Of a DNA stretch of 64,000 nucleotides, positions 41,701 through 52,219 are shown piece after piece. The notes beneath the pieces were generated by a model. The model saw only the letters and a list, made by a program, of their open reading frames with translations. It ran no database searches and had not been told where the DNA came from. The DNA is from Isoetes taiwanensis (Eukaryota > Streptophyta > Lycopodiopsida > Isoetales > Isoetaceae). The stretch is taken from positions 879,002-943,001 of the forward strand of contig JAJEKV010000106.1 in the NCBI GenBank assembly GCA_021234155.1, read 5' to 3'. Each line of letters starts with the position of its first letter. Within the stretch, counting starts at the first letter, position 1. Position numbers and translations under genes: made by a program.

Positions 41701-42062
41701 CTTGATGCTAAGGAGAATGTGTCTAATAATAGCTTAGCATTACGAAGATTCTCAGCCTCGGCAATTAGGAACAAAAAAGTGTCATCGGCATATTGGTTAC
41801 ATACCTCTTGAGAACCATCGTCCATTGGGAGGCTTTGAATAACGCCATCTTGGGTAGCCACGGAGAAGAGCTGGGACAATACTTCTGCCACAATTGTGAA
41901 AAGCAAGGGTGCTAAGGGACAACCTTGTCGACTTCCTCTACCCACTACAAAAATATCCGATGGCTCGCCCCCATCAAATAGGCTATGGTCCAACTTCTTG
42001 GCCACGCCTACAAATGTTTTAGTTATATTATTACAAAACAAGCTATACTCTATTATTCCCAA
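38710..42062 (-). mobile_element. L1-like LINE, 5'-truncated and split by another LINE
   Basis: On the minus strand the RT part 42062-41487 has GRGSRQGCPLAPLLFTIVAE and CNQYADDTFLFL (catalytic YADD). After the inserted LINE, the frame 39973-39506 continues MEEIVRIVRNFIWGG. The zinc-finger module of plant LINE RTs lies at 39127-38858 (CPLCQQRVESIEHCFFLC). It ends with a 17-base poly(A) at 38726-38710. Just before the insertion, GRITVAKCVLSNTHVYM is readable near 41470-41410. Confidence 0.88.
39974..41409 (-). mobile_element. 5'-truncated LINE with (TATTC)n tail, copy 3, inserted in the L1-like LINE
   Basis: The tail repeat is at 39974-40012, next to GGTCTCCGTGGACGATAAAA. The 5' end starts just before the catalytic IYADDVDSP (about 41400) and continues with VNLAKTRGVLG and YKYLGIEFSTT. 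The downstream coding part KLWDAEEASHVKVANYRQQV matches copy 1. GCTCC occurs at both edges of the insertion and may be the target-site duplication. Confidence 0.8.
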
Positions 42063-43833
42063 AATTTAAAAAAAATAACGAAGCACCAAATCATTTACTT
42101 GCATTGTACTTTTGGTACCCTGAATCCAAATACGGCATAATGAGTTTTACTAAGCCATTTGTTTTCCAAGCTTTTTCTTGGTAAGGGAAAAACAACACAA
42201 AATGGTACCCTACACTTTTCGTCAAAAAAATGATGGAAAGGAGTATTGAATTATTGTTCATGCTTTGGACCCAATGCCATGGCAAGGAGCTTTGTAAAGG
42301 GACCAGGGATGGAGCCCTCAATGCTGCTCCCGACGCATTTAACAAAAGTAAAGTAGGCGCACGGACATCCCATAAATTTTCATCAACAAATTATAAGATT
42401 GTCAACAAAGTGTTGATTTTTAATATGACAACATGCAATGTGATAGGCGATTAAGCCCTTAACTTTACTCTAACAAATTGTTATAAGTTAACCCCTTCAC
42501 TTTACAATTTCCTTAATAAAAATTGTATGCATAAGTAGTTAAATTAAATTGTCTTGACATAACAAATTTAAACCCATGGTATGTAGGTACCCTTATGCTG
42601 TAATTTCCTAGTAAAGTGACAAATGATATGGGAAATTCATATGGTGGAACTCAATGATGATGGGCAAGAAAAACATGGGAAGCGCTCGAGACTAGCCTTT
42701 TGGGAACAATCAAAATGAGTCAAGTGATCCGTCTATATATATATAAAAAAAAGGGAAGAAAAGAAAGTGATCCGTCTATATAAAAACACAACATGCCAGT
42801 ATATATGTTCTTCCTTTAGAAGTTCTAGTGGTGAAGTTATTGTAGAGTGTAGGTGCATCAATTTTTTTGTTTGTAATCTAATGAGAGTTGTTTGCCTATT
42901 GCAGATTCTGGGTGAAATCTTGATGGAAGCAGTGGATTCTTCTGCAATTCGAAACTGAAGCTTGTAATGAAAGTAGACTAAAATTTAATAGAATTAGGAA
43001 GGTACAAGTATTAATCATAGCCTAGGAAAAATATGGGCTGGTCTCAACATTTTATTGATGTGATCTTTGTAGGAGATCTACTTGATGTCAATAGACGCAC
43101 TCAATTTAATTTTCGGAGATTATCCTAAGATAATGCATATTTGCCTGAAACACTGCTAGGACATGTGAAAGTTGAGCCCGCATGTTATTGCATACATGCA
43201 TGATCTCAAATGTGCCAATATTGCTCATACATTTTTGACATATCAGACTCCATTATGAAAGAACAACCGCAACATATCAACAACAAGTTTCTGCAAGATA
43301 AGTAAAGCAACAAAACAGTAAAAGCAACGAGAATGGCATACCTTCTAGTTAGTCTCACTAATCGCCAAGTGCCCATAAATTGCCATCATGAGCAACACCA
43401 TTACCAACCTGCTCATCCATTAGTTGTCTTCAAGCTTTCGCCTGCTCAGAAGATTGCAGATGAGAAATCTAAAAGAAAAATTGAGTAGCGGCGTCTTACT
43501 AAATTTAAAATCCTAGTAACTTAATGCTGGCATCTTTTTAAGCAACGTTTATGACATATGCCTTCAAAGTAAAACAGAGTCAGGCCAAGAACTCTGGGAC
43601 AAAAGAAGCATGCAAAGAAATAGTCAAAAAATCGTGTAACATCTTACAAAGTAATGCTAAATTAAAATTTTTGTTTATACATATGCTTTTTGATTAATAT
43701 AAATACATTATGCATGATTATTTAGGATGGAATTAGGAACATATAGGGGGAAGCTGTTACCACTAACAAAAATTCTACTACGACCAACTTTGTCATCTTC
43801 CAATCGCTCTACAAATAAAAGCAATCGGGCTTG
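42063..43833. other. Non-coding stretch
   Basis: No supported gene. The part 42607-42700 resembles 59871-59990 (GTGACAAATGATATGGGAAA, then GGTGG and ATGATGGGCAA). A local repeat AGTGATCCGTCTATATA occurs at 42724 and 42766. Confidence 0.45.
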
Positions 43834-43838
43834 GCTCT

Positions 43839-44385
43839 TGTGACGCTCCCCGACTCTATACGATACTCCCATCGTATAAATATGGGAAATCCCTCTTCCA
43901 TGGTGACTACATCACCGTAGAAAGGCCCTCCGTCTACCTCGGGCCACCTGGGATGGTCAAATGACCGGGTGAAGGACACGGAGGTGTCATTCGTCCCACG
44001 CCTTCTATGGGATCCTAGATCACGGAAGCGTAAATACAAGTTAGCACCTAGCACGCAATACATCAAATAATTATACCACCTCGAAGGGTGGGCCATCCAT
44101 CATCAATACGAATAATATCCCATCAACAACATAACATATGTCATGCATCAATTTGGGGCTCTAACCCAAACTTAGACTCTAGGGAATCAACCGATGGTCA
44201 AGGCCTCTGAATAACAACAGACAGAATCATGGCAATGGTGTTGGCTGGCATAGAACAATGGCTAGGGTCGTCCACTCCATCTGCCCCTCCTGTGCACACT
44301 TTGCAGATAGGCTGAATCATGCTATGACATGGTTATAGCCTTCCAGAGACGCAATCCCATGGATTCACCCTATGAGACTATTCCG
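43839..44385 (-). repeat. Partial 3' LTR of element 2
   Basis: It aligns with 49333-49885 with scattered differences and is cut at CTATGAGACTATTCCG, where integrase sequence begins. Confidence 0.9.
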
Positions 44386-45026
44386 TGTACAAATTTGGGG
44401 TCGCGATCTGAAATAATTTGGCACGGCATTCTGTGGAGTCGGAAAATATCTTTAGCAAATAGCAGTGCTGTATCCAAGGCCGTATCAGTGGTGCGCCATG
44501 GCAAGAAGTGCGCCATCTTGAAGAGCTTGTCGATCACCACCATCAAGGCATCATATCTCCTAAGGGTCCGTGGAAGACCGACAATGCAACCCATGGTGAT
44601 GATTTCCCACTTAGCATTGGGCACCGCCACAGGCTCCAATTCACCTAGAACACGTAACTGTTCAGTCTTAGTCTGCTGGCAAAGTTGGCACTACTTGATA
44701 TATCTGGCAATATGCTTCTTCATACTAGGCCAAAAATAATTGGATCGCGCCTTAAAATACGTCTTCATAAACCCAGCATATCCTGCTATTGGACTATTAT
44801 GTGTGCCATGAAGAATGAGCATCCGGATGCCTGAGGTCTCCGGCACATATAACTTATTCTTATGATAGAGGAGATTACCTTTCTTCTTAAAATGGCAAAA
44901 GGTTTCTCGTTCTTTGTTCATCCGTGCCTCTTTAGAAAAACTGAGCCACACTTCCCTGAATTCAGGATTGGTGGGGAGTGTTTGGGCAATAGTCTTTCCA
45001 TACTCACTGGTGAGAGTGGAAATCAC
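44386..45026 (-). pseudogene. Integrase zinc-binding domain and truncated core (element 2)
   Basis: The frame 45026-44691 has LILHGTHNSPIAGYAGFMKT and NYFWPSMKKHIARYIK. The core follows in frame 44639-44390 (MGCIVGLPRTLRRYDALMVV, then FRLHRMPCQIISDRDPKFVH) and keeps the DRD catalytic aspartate. It stops at the LTR junction. Confidence 0.88.
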
Positions 45027-45029
45027 GTT

Positions 45030-45645
45030 TCAATGCGTCCGAGTCACCAAAGGGTATCGAGAAAGCGCATCTGCAACAAGGTTATATTTATCAGGTTTAT
45101 ACACCACCGCAAAATCATATTCTTCTAAAAATTCCATCCATCTGCGTTGAGGAAGATTGGGGTTGGGTTGGGTGAAGATGTATTGGAGGCTCTGGTGATC
45201 TGTGTCTAATTGGAACCTTCTCAAGGAGATAGTGCCTCAATATTCGCAAGGCCCGCACGACCGTAAGCAATTCCTGGTCATGCATAGGGTATCGTTGCTC
45301 GGCATCATTCATCTTTTTAGAGTCATAGGCGATAACCCTTCCTTCTTGCATTAGTACACCTCCCATAGCTATTTTACTGGCATCAGTTGCAACCCACTTA
45401 TCCTTTTGGGGATCTGGCAAGGTAAGAACTGGAGCAATGGTTAATGCTTCTTTCCACTATTGGAATCCTGATTGAACCTTTTGTTTCCAATGCGTGGCCC
45501 AATCCTTGACCTTTTCATGTTTAGTTAGATCCGTGAGGGGTGCTGCTATCTTGGCAAAGTTTTGAACAAACTTTCGGTAGTAACCTGCCAAGCCTAGGAA
45601 ACTGCTGCTTTCTGAGATATTTGTAGGGGCTGGCCATTCTTTCAC
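45030..45645 (-). pseudogene. RT connection and RNase H (element 2)
   Basis: Frames carry SSFLGLAGYYRKFVQNFAKI (thumb), then RNase H with WVATDASKIAMGGVLMQEGR, YPMHDQELLTVVRALRILRH (catalytic acidic residues kept) and LEEYDFAVVYKPDKYNLVAD followed by ALSRYP. Two frameshifts split it. Confidence 0.9.
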
Positions 45646-46418
45646 TGCATGAATCTAGCTGGATCTATTGCTATACCATCGACAGACACTATGTGGCCTA
45701 AGTACTCCACTCTGGTGGTGGCAAATTTGCAGTTGGAGAATTTAGCAAGGAGTTGATGGCGTCGCAACTTCTGTAAGGCGAGTCGAAGGTGACGTTCATG
45801 GTCCTCCAAAGTCTTACTGTAGATTAGTATGTCATCAAAGAAAATAATGACAAACTCATCTAAGTAGTCGTGGAAGATACCATTCATGAGACGCATGAAC
45901 GTGGCTGGTGAATTTGTTAGGCCGAAGGGCATAACAGTGAATTCATAGTGGCCATAGCAAGTCCGAAAAGCTGATTTATGGACATCCTCTTCCTTGATTC
46001 TTATTTGGTGATATCCCGATCGAAGATTGATCTTAGAGAAATATTTGGCCCCTTGCAATTAATCCATAAGATCATCGGCTCACGGCAATGCATACCGGTT
46101 CTTAATAGTGTGCTTATTCAACTGGCGGTAATCAATGCACATGCGCAATGTGCCATCCTTCTTCTTGACAAAGAGAATCGATGCACCAAAAGGGAAAACA
46201 CTAGGGCGAATGAACCCTAACTTAAGAAGATCATGCAGCTGCTTTTTAAGCTCTGCCAATTCGGGTGTGCTCATATGGTACGGGGCCTCACTGGTTGGCT
46301 TTGTACCTGGCGCAAGTGCAATCTCGCACTCTACACCCCTAAAAGGTGGTAGCCTCCAAATCTCGTCAGGAAAGAGGTCTTGAAATTCATGAAGTAGGCT
46401 AGCAATAGCTGGAGGCAA
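45642..46418 (-). pseudogene. Reverse transcriptase (element 2)
   Basis: The parts 46418-46080 and 46058-45642 carry [60 protein letters not shown] and [20 protein letters not shown]. It closely resembles element 1. The stop around 46060 separates the two parts. Confidence 0.93.
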
Positions 46419-46890
46419 GTCTCAAAGTGGCAGTACGCTTCGCACAGTCAATATTGGCTTTTGCAGCTGCCAAGAACTCCATACCGACAATCAAATCATA
46501 CTTGCCAATATTCATAAATTCAGCACCTAGAGCAACTGGTGCTCCTGGTAATTGGATATTCAAATTAACTTGGCGACCTTGAGTGTGGCGGATAGCTCCA
46601 TTTGCTAAGGTGACGGGACGAGGTTTGGATTTCAAAGTTGCAAGGTTCAATGACTCAGCCAATCTGGGAGATGCAAAGTTGTGTGTACTGCCAATATCCA
46701 TTAAGATGACAAAGGGTTTGGTATCAATGTATCCAATAGTGGATATGACAGATGGTTGGCTGTCAGCCTTACCAGTTTCTATAGCTGCAAAAATATGAGA
46801 CTCACCTTCTAGATAATCTGGTGCGTCTTCGTCAGCAAGGGCCGGTAAGTCACAAATAGGTGTACATTCTTCCCAATCTACTTCAGCCAA
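46399..46890 (-). CDS. Protease (element 2)
   Basis: The motif [17 protein letters not shown] has isoleucine where the family has serine or threonine (D-S-G), which likely inactivates it. LRLASSY ends the frame where a shift leads to the RT frame. Confidence 0.88.
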   Translation of the reverse strand: MAEVDWEECTPICDLPALADEDAPDYLEGESHIFAAIETGKADSQPSVISTIGYIDTKPFVILMDIGSTHNFASPRLAESLNLATLKSKPRPVTLANGAIRHTQGRQVNLNIQLPGAPVALGAEFMNIGKYDLIVGMEFLAAAKANIDCAKRTATLRLASSYC

Positions 46891-47587
46891 GGCTGCCTAC
46901 ACCGTTTAGGTTATGTACGGACATCCTTGCATACGTTGCCCCGGTCGGAAGCATCGGTAACAAGCTTTGTCCGCCTCAGCTGGTCGCGAGCTGCATCGGG
47001 CCAAGAGCATTACTTGGTTTCTCTGGTACGTTGAAGCTCACCTTCTTTTCTGTTGTGTGGAACGGTGATTGCTGAGAAGGACCCGGACTAAGAGAGCGGA
47101 CCCTATATGGCATGTACGGCTTGTTTGGAGCAAAACTAGAAGGACGGGTCAGATGGCTTTGGAGTGTCTTCTCCAAACTGAGGGCTTTTGCCTCTGCCTC
47201 TGCCACAGTTTTTGGATCAATGGCACGCACCATCTTTCGCAAGGCTGGTGATAATCCTTCAATATAGCCTTCTACGGCATGGCGTTCATTGATTCCTGGT
47301 ACATACAGGCGCATGCGCATGAACTCATCAGTATAGGCCTGGACAGAGAGGCCACGTTGCTCCAGACGATAGAACTTCTGTATCTGCTTACACCTGTGCG
47401 CTCTTGGGACATAGTGTGACTTAAAGGCTTTTGCAAAGATTTTAAACCTGCACCTGCCTCGGTCCAAGCCATGAGATCGCGCATAGCCCTTCCACCAAAT
47501 TCTGGCTGACTTAGTGAGATTGGTAGTGGCCACCTTGCCTATGTCCCTTTCAGTCATCCCATAAGAATTTCCGAATTCAGCATCCAC
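46891..47587 (-). CDS. Gag of element 2
   Basis: The frame starts right after a TGA (47590-47588) that separates it from the H3 segment in the same frame. It begins GTG GAT and has no ATG there, so it probably was the continuation of an H3-Gag fusion. The capsid region contains SARIWWKGYARSHGLDRGR, FKSHYVPRAHRCKQIQKFYR and LEQRGLSVQAYTDEFMRMRL, typical of plant Ty3 Gag. Downstream (about 46965-46925) lies a zinc knuckle CYRCFRPGQRMQGC in which the histidine is replaced by glutamine. Confidence 0.9.
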
Positions 47588-48108
47588 TCATGAGCGAGAA
47601 GTACCTGAGAACTGGGTTAACTTGTGGAACCGCAGGTCGGTCTTAAATTGTTGGGCAATTTCTCGGACTAGCCGTTGGAAGGGCAGCTTCCGCAATAAGA
47701 GCTCTGTCAACTTTTGGTACTTCCGGATCTCTCGCAAGGCGATTGTCCCCGGTCTATATCTGTGGGGCTTTCTCTGATGAGGTGGGGCACAAGGGAAAGG
47801 GTCTTGCGCCGGTGGCCGGGTGACGGGCCCATTGGACCAGAGTATCGCGGCGAGTGTCCCCCTTCTCCTTTGCTATCCCGCCTATCGCTTGGAGACGTGT
47901 TTTATACTGAGGGCCCAAGCGAGTATGGTTGGTGTTCTTCCGCTTCCGTTGTATGGTGCGGTTAGTGGGTTCCTCAGCATTCTTCCTTGCCTGCTCCTCT
48001 GCTAGCCCTGCCGCCTCTCTCTCGGTATGTTGCTCTCGTAGCAGGCGTATCTCGGCCCGCCTCCGAATCTCTGCAAAGTATCACTCCGGTCGGGCCGCCA
48101 TGTCAAGT
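47588..48108 (-). pseudogene. Histone H3 segment with charged linker, fused in frame to Gag (element 2)
   Basis: Between 47773 and 47627 the minus strand encodes [20 protein letters not shown] and then [29 protein letters not shown]. This is canonical H3 from about residue 36 to 84 with about four substitutions (V to I, S to L, I to L, D to Q). Helices 2 and 3 are missing; after TDLRF the frame runs into [10 protein letters not shown], a Gag-type start, then TGA and Gag. Upstream, after one frameshift, come PATGA (47822-47801, like H3 APATGG), RLGPQYK (like LGPERRYK in element 1), an Arg/Glu-rich coiled coil and DMAARPE, matching DMERRPR of element 1. Three in-frame stops (TGA, TAG, TAG) lie in the upstream part. 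Confidence 0.9.
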
Positions 48109-48570
48109 TCAATCGGCTACAGATCTTCTTGGGTAAGAGGTGCCGGTATGTCTTCCTATATAAAGGTTTGGGCTGCCTCGTCATAATAGTATGGGGGCAA
48201 GAAGTTGCACCCTCGGGTGATGGCCCTTTCTCTTCCCAGGTAAACATATTCTTGTCCTCGAACAGCTGGATCCCCGCTTGCAATCTGTCGTGCATCTTCC
48301 TCTTGTACCATGACCATAACTCTTTCAGCTTCACGGCGAGCATATCCTGTGGCATCATCTGGGGTCGAGTCCAAAGGGTAATAGTGGACAAGAGTTAGTA
48401 CTTGGTCTTCTTGCTCCACAAGAGTATACTTTTCTCCTTCAGCATTGAGTTTCAACAGAAACCGCTCTGTGAGCTGAAATATAGGGTAAGGGATTCGGTC
48501 TTCCTCCAGGAACCTCTGAACTAGCTGCTCTAGGAGAAGCTCGATCTTAGCAGGGCCATCGGGTCGCCAA
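48109..48570 (-). pseudogene. Unidentified ORF upstream of the H3 segment (element 2)
   Basis: The reading frame (ATG at 48455, but open upstream to about 48560) encodes IELLLEQLVQRFLEEDRIPY, PIFQLTERFLLKLNAEGEKY, TLVEQEDQVLTLVHYYPLDS and a charged tail. It ends at a TAG (about 48153), beyond which the same frame runs into the H3 linker. Two stops in between suggest one ancestral protein. There are vague resemblances to the histone-like ORF of element 1 (R-x-P-x-Y and G-K-x-F-F/E-K-Y-T-L patterns). I cannot assign a family. Confidence 0.4.
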
Positions 48571-49323
48571 GGTGACAGCCGAGTTCAACAAAACATTGCA
48601 TGAAGAGTAACTCTTCGTTCCCTTGGTGCAGGCCATATTCATGCAAAAGCTGGGATGCTGGGCAAGGGCAAGAGCGATGGCGCAGAAGCAGTAAGCAGGA
48701 GCCGACTACAGTGGGAAGGGTCAGTGCTTGCGGCTATGGTGGAGTCGTCATATTCCGGCGGCTATGGTAGACGAAGGGCTGTGTGGGAAGAAGATAAAGT
48801 TCAAAATGAAACCCCTTGAAATGATAAAACTTAAAACTCACGTCACTTTTAATATATTTATTATTATTATATATTTTTTTTTAATTTTCGATCAACCCAT
48901 GCACGGTCAAACTGGCGTGAATGGGATTTTGGCCACTTAAAATCGAAAAATAAAGGTTGTTTTTTCCAAGGACGTTGATTTCGAATTTTGAGCCAATTTA
49001 GGGGGCTGGAAGGTGGGCCAAAGGGTGCCAAAGACTAATTTGAGAGTCCCTCACTCGATGGAATAAAAATCTCTTCAATCTGATCTCTCTAGAGAAAGTT
49101 ATGGCCTCTAGAAAGGAGAGACCACTTTTTGCCAAAAACTCGACATAGTCTTACCCCTGTACCTTCAAACTTACCTTGTCAACTTTCACCACAAATTTGG
49201 GCATCAATCATATTACGTACAGGGTTATAGGGAAAGTTTTTATATTAGAGTCCCCAACTAATTGACGTTCTATCGAGTTAGAACATGGCCAGTGCAATGA
49301 ACTGGCCCACCAAAATCATGTTA
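48571..49323. other. Leader of element 2
   Basis: Between the unknown ORF and the primer-binding site no ORF is visible, and I find no copy of the 68-nt hairpin of element 1 nor a MARTKQTARK start. Confidence 0.5.
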
Positions 49324-49331
49324 TGATACCA
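49324..49331 (-). other. Decayed primer-binding site of element 2
   Basis: The minus strand reads TGGTATCA followed by TAAC instead of GAGC, one base from the LTR. It is a Met-tRNA site with the distal part mutated. Confidence 0.75.
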
Positions 49332-49332
49332 T

Positions 49333-50828
49333 TGTGATGCTCCCCGAATCTATACGATGCTCCCATCATATAAATACTGGAAAATTTCCATGGTGACTAC
49401 ATCACTGTGGAAAGGCCCTTCGTCTACCTCGGGCCACATGGGATGGTCAAATGCCCGGGTCAAGAACACAGAGATGTCATTCATCCTACACCTTCTATGC
49501 TATGGGAGTCCTAGATCGCGGAAGCGTAAATACAAGTTAGCACCCAGCACACAATACATCAAATAATATACCACCTCGAAGGGTGGGCCATCCATCATCA
49601 ATCCAATAATATCCCATCAACAACGTAACATATGCAATGCATCAATTTGGGGCTCTAACCCAAGCTCAGACTCCAGCGAATCAACCGACGGTCAAGGCCT
49701 CCAGATAACAACAGACAGAATCATGGCAATGGTGTTGGCTGGCACAGAACAATGGCTAGCATAGTCCACTCCATTCGCCCCTCCTGTGCACACTTTGCAG
49801 ATAGGCTGAATCATGCTATGACGTGGTTATAGCCTTCCTGAGACGCAATCCCATGGATTCACCCTATGAGACTACTCCGAGTTGCATCTCCCCGATCCGA
49901 TGACGCAAGGAGGAACTGAATTTACTCCCAGAGCATGATGATTCCATGGGTGGCTAGAGGATCGTGCCACCCTTGGTGGACACACATCCGTACCCGACTT
50001 TAACCCCCCAAAATCCATAGGCCGCAATTGGCGCACCCATCGAGCCCAAGATGTCCCTTTAGGCACCCACCTTGCGACCCAGGGTGTGTCAGACACATAC
50101 CCGACCCCTGTGCGGAGATCGACTATAAGCATAGCACACTATAGGAATCGTGTAGCCAACTAGGCAGGATTCCACCTCTATTTCACCATCATGCTCGTTA
50201 TCTGGTGTTGAATCACAACATAGCATCCACAACCAGGTGGGATCTTATGCAAGACCGCATTTACTGGGATTTAAGGGGTTCTAACTAGGAGCATCACTAA
50301 ATCTAAATAGCTTTTAGGTATCTACCCCCCTTAATCCCATACAACACAGGAGGAACAGGAAGAGAGAGCAATCATATCCAAAGCATCTATCATCTTTCTC
50401 AAATAGATCATAGAATAGATTCTAATCATTCATCTACTCAAACAAGGTAGCAAAACACAAACTAAGCTAAACTAACCAGTATTTGGACTGGAGCCCATAT
50501 CGCGAAGAACGTCCATAGAACAGGTCAGGTTTCAAGCTGCAGCAGCTCCTTTCTTCCTCTTGAAATCCTTCCCAAACTCAAATTTGAGACAGAATTGGGC
50601 TGGGAGCCAAATTTGCCATCAAAAAATGGCAAGTTGCCTCTGGCCAATCGAATTAGGCCAAGTGGCACCTTCTAATTAGCCTATTTTACTAATTAATACC
50701 ATTACTTAGCCTAATTAGGCCAAGTTAGTTGCAATGAACCCTTTTAGGTTAGTCCCCAATGGTCCCAATACACTGGTGACGTGTCATGGTAGTTATATGT
50801 ATACCATATAAATACATGGAACGTCACA
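49333..50828 (-). repeat. 5' LTR of element 2 (1496 bp)
   Basis: TGTGATGC...ACGTCACA. It is related to the LTRs at 43839-44385 and 52220-54010 and, more distantly, to the element 1 LTR. Confidence 0.92.
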
Positions 50829-50833
50829 GCTCT

Positions 50834-52219
50834 GCACTCTCGTGCTATAAAAGATAGTATTTTATAAAAGAAGGCTGTGATTTGGACATTCCTGTGTGAC
50901 AAGGCATAAATGGTAGAACATGCACCAATTCATTAAGCAGGCTTAGTAAATTACTAGTCTATGAACACCAACATTTATGCGTTACCTTTTTTGATATTGC
51001 ACCTTCAGCCTTTTGCTACTTCTGATAACTATTTTGGTGCTAGATAACCGGATGTGCTTCCACATTTTTATGAAAAAGCTCTGCTTTCTATCAATATGCT
51101 GACAAATGCCAAAATCTACATTCTTTAACCGCATCTACAAAAGTTTTATGTTGTTTCATATTTTAAACAATGATCTTGACTGAACATTTTCACGAAAATA
51201 TATGTGTCCAAAAATATATGTCGCCTTACAGTTCCCACAACAATCTCAAATCTGTGTGTCCAATTTAAAGGAGGTTTGTTTCCAACAGCCATACTATTCG
51301 TTATTTACTCGTAAACAAGAATGCTCATCTTGGCACTGGTTCATAATCCTAATAAACTCACCAGATCTTGGTGTTGGCTAATCCCTGTGTAGAATTGCTT
51401 ATGATGGTGCTCCGATTTCTAATTTCTCCACTGCAGTTGTACACCTTCTAGAAAAGTTAAAAACCTCCAACACCAAAAGATTGTGAGAAGTTATATTTAA
51501 CCACTTGTTATGCTTCATGGCAAATGCATATTTTTATAGAGAGCTTTCTATTAATACATCATCATTATTGCCATGCAAGTTGTTGTTCTCTTGTTCAAAT
51601 CTACATATCAGAAGGATTTATAGCAAATTTGCATTAAGGCTTGCTAATAATACTCCTCTGAGGAAAATCAATAGCAATCATAGAAAGGAAAGTTCGTATA
51701 TATCAAGTAGTATGTGGTTAGTGTGGCTAGAAATCTGATATCAGCCACCACCGGCCCCATCCAACCCATCATCCCCCTTGTCCCCCATGGGGCTGCACTA
51801 CCATGGCCCATTCATGGGTCAGGGATGATTAGACGCCCATGCATATGCCATGCTAAAATGCTATGGATGCCTTGCGTCCATTTATGGGGTCTGCCAACCG
51901 TACCTGCCAAATTCATTTTCAAGCATTTCGGCTCGTATAATGCAACCCACTTTCTATCTCTGGACCCGTACCCTGCAGGAGCTGTTGCAGGAGCAGTTGC
52001 CCACATTAATCAATTAATACATACTGATCACATTAACAAATTCATACCGATGTCCATATATCTATCCTAGGCATAGGATGATGTGGCCAAAGGTTAGCCT
52101 TGCCACATCAACTTTATGCTAGTGTTAATGTTACTCTTGCAACATCAACCTTAATGGTGATGGTTAATGTGGTCACAAGGTTACTCTTGCCTGAATAGTA
52201 GTGGTTAATATGGCCACAA
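50834..52219. other. Non-coding stretch
   Basis: AT-rich to 51720; a GC-richer patch at 51720-52000 with no recognisable protein; then partly repeated GGTTAATGTGGCCACAA and AAGGTTACTCTTGC motifs at 52085-52215. Confidence 0.45.

Larger units (their letters stand above)
43834..50833 (-). mobile_element. Ty3/gypsy retrotransposon with histone H3 sequence before gag (element 2)
   Basis: The termini TGTGACGC (43839) and ACGTCACA (50828) are flanked by the 5-bp duplication GCTCT at 43834-43838 and 50829-50833. The 5' LTR is complete (49333-50828). The 3' side retains only the left 547 bases of the other LTR, joined at about 44386 directly to integrase, so a deletion removed integrase C-terminus, chromodomain if present, polypurine tract and the rest of the LTR. 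The internal order on the minus strand is an unknown ORF, charged linker and H3 segment, gag, PR, RT, RH, INT. Confidence 0.93.

Noticed and set aside
51714-52070. 118-residue plus-strand ORF in a GC-richer patch
   Set aside because: No domain, no splice or promoter context, and composition does not persuade.
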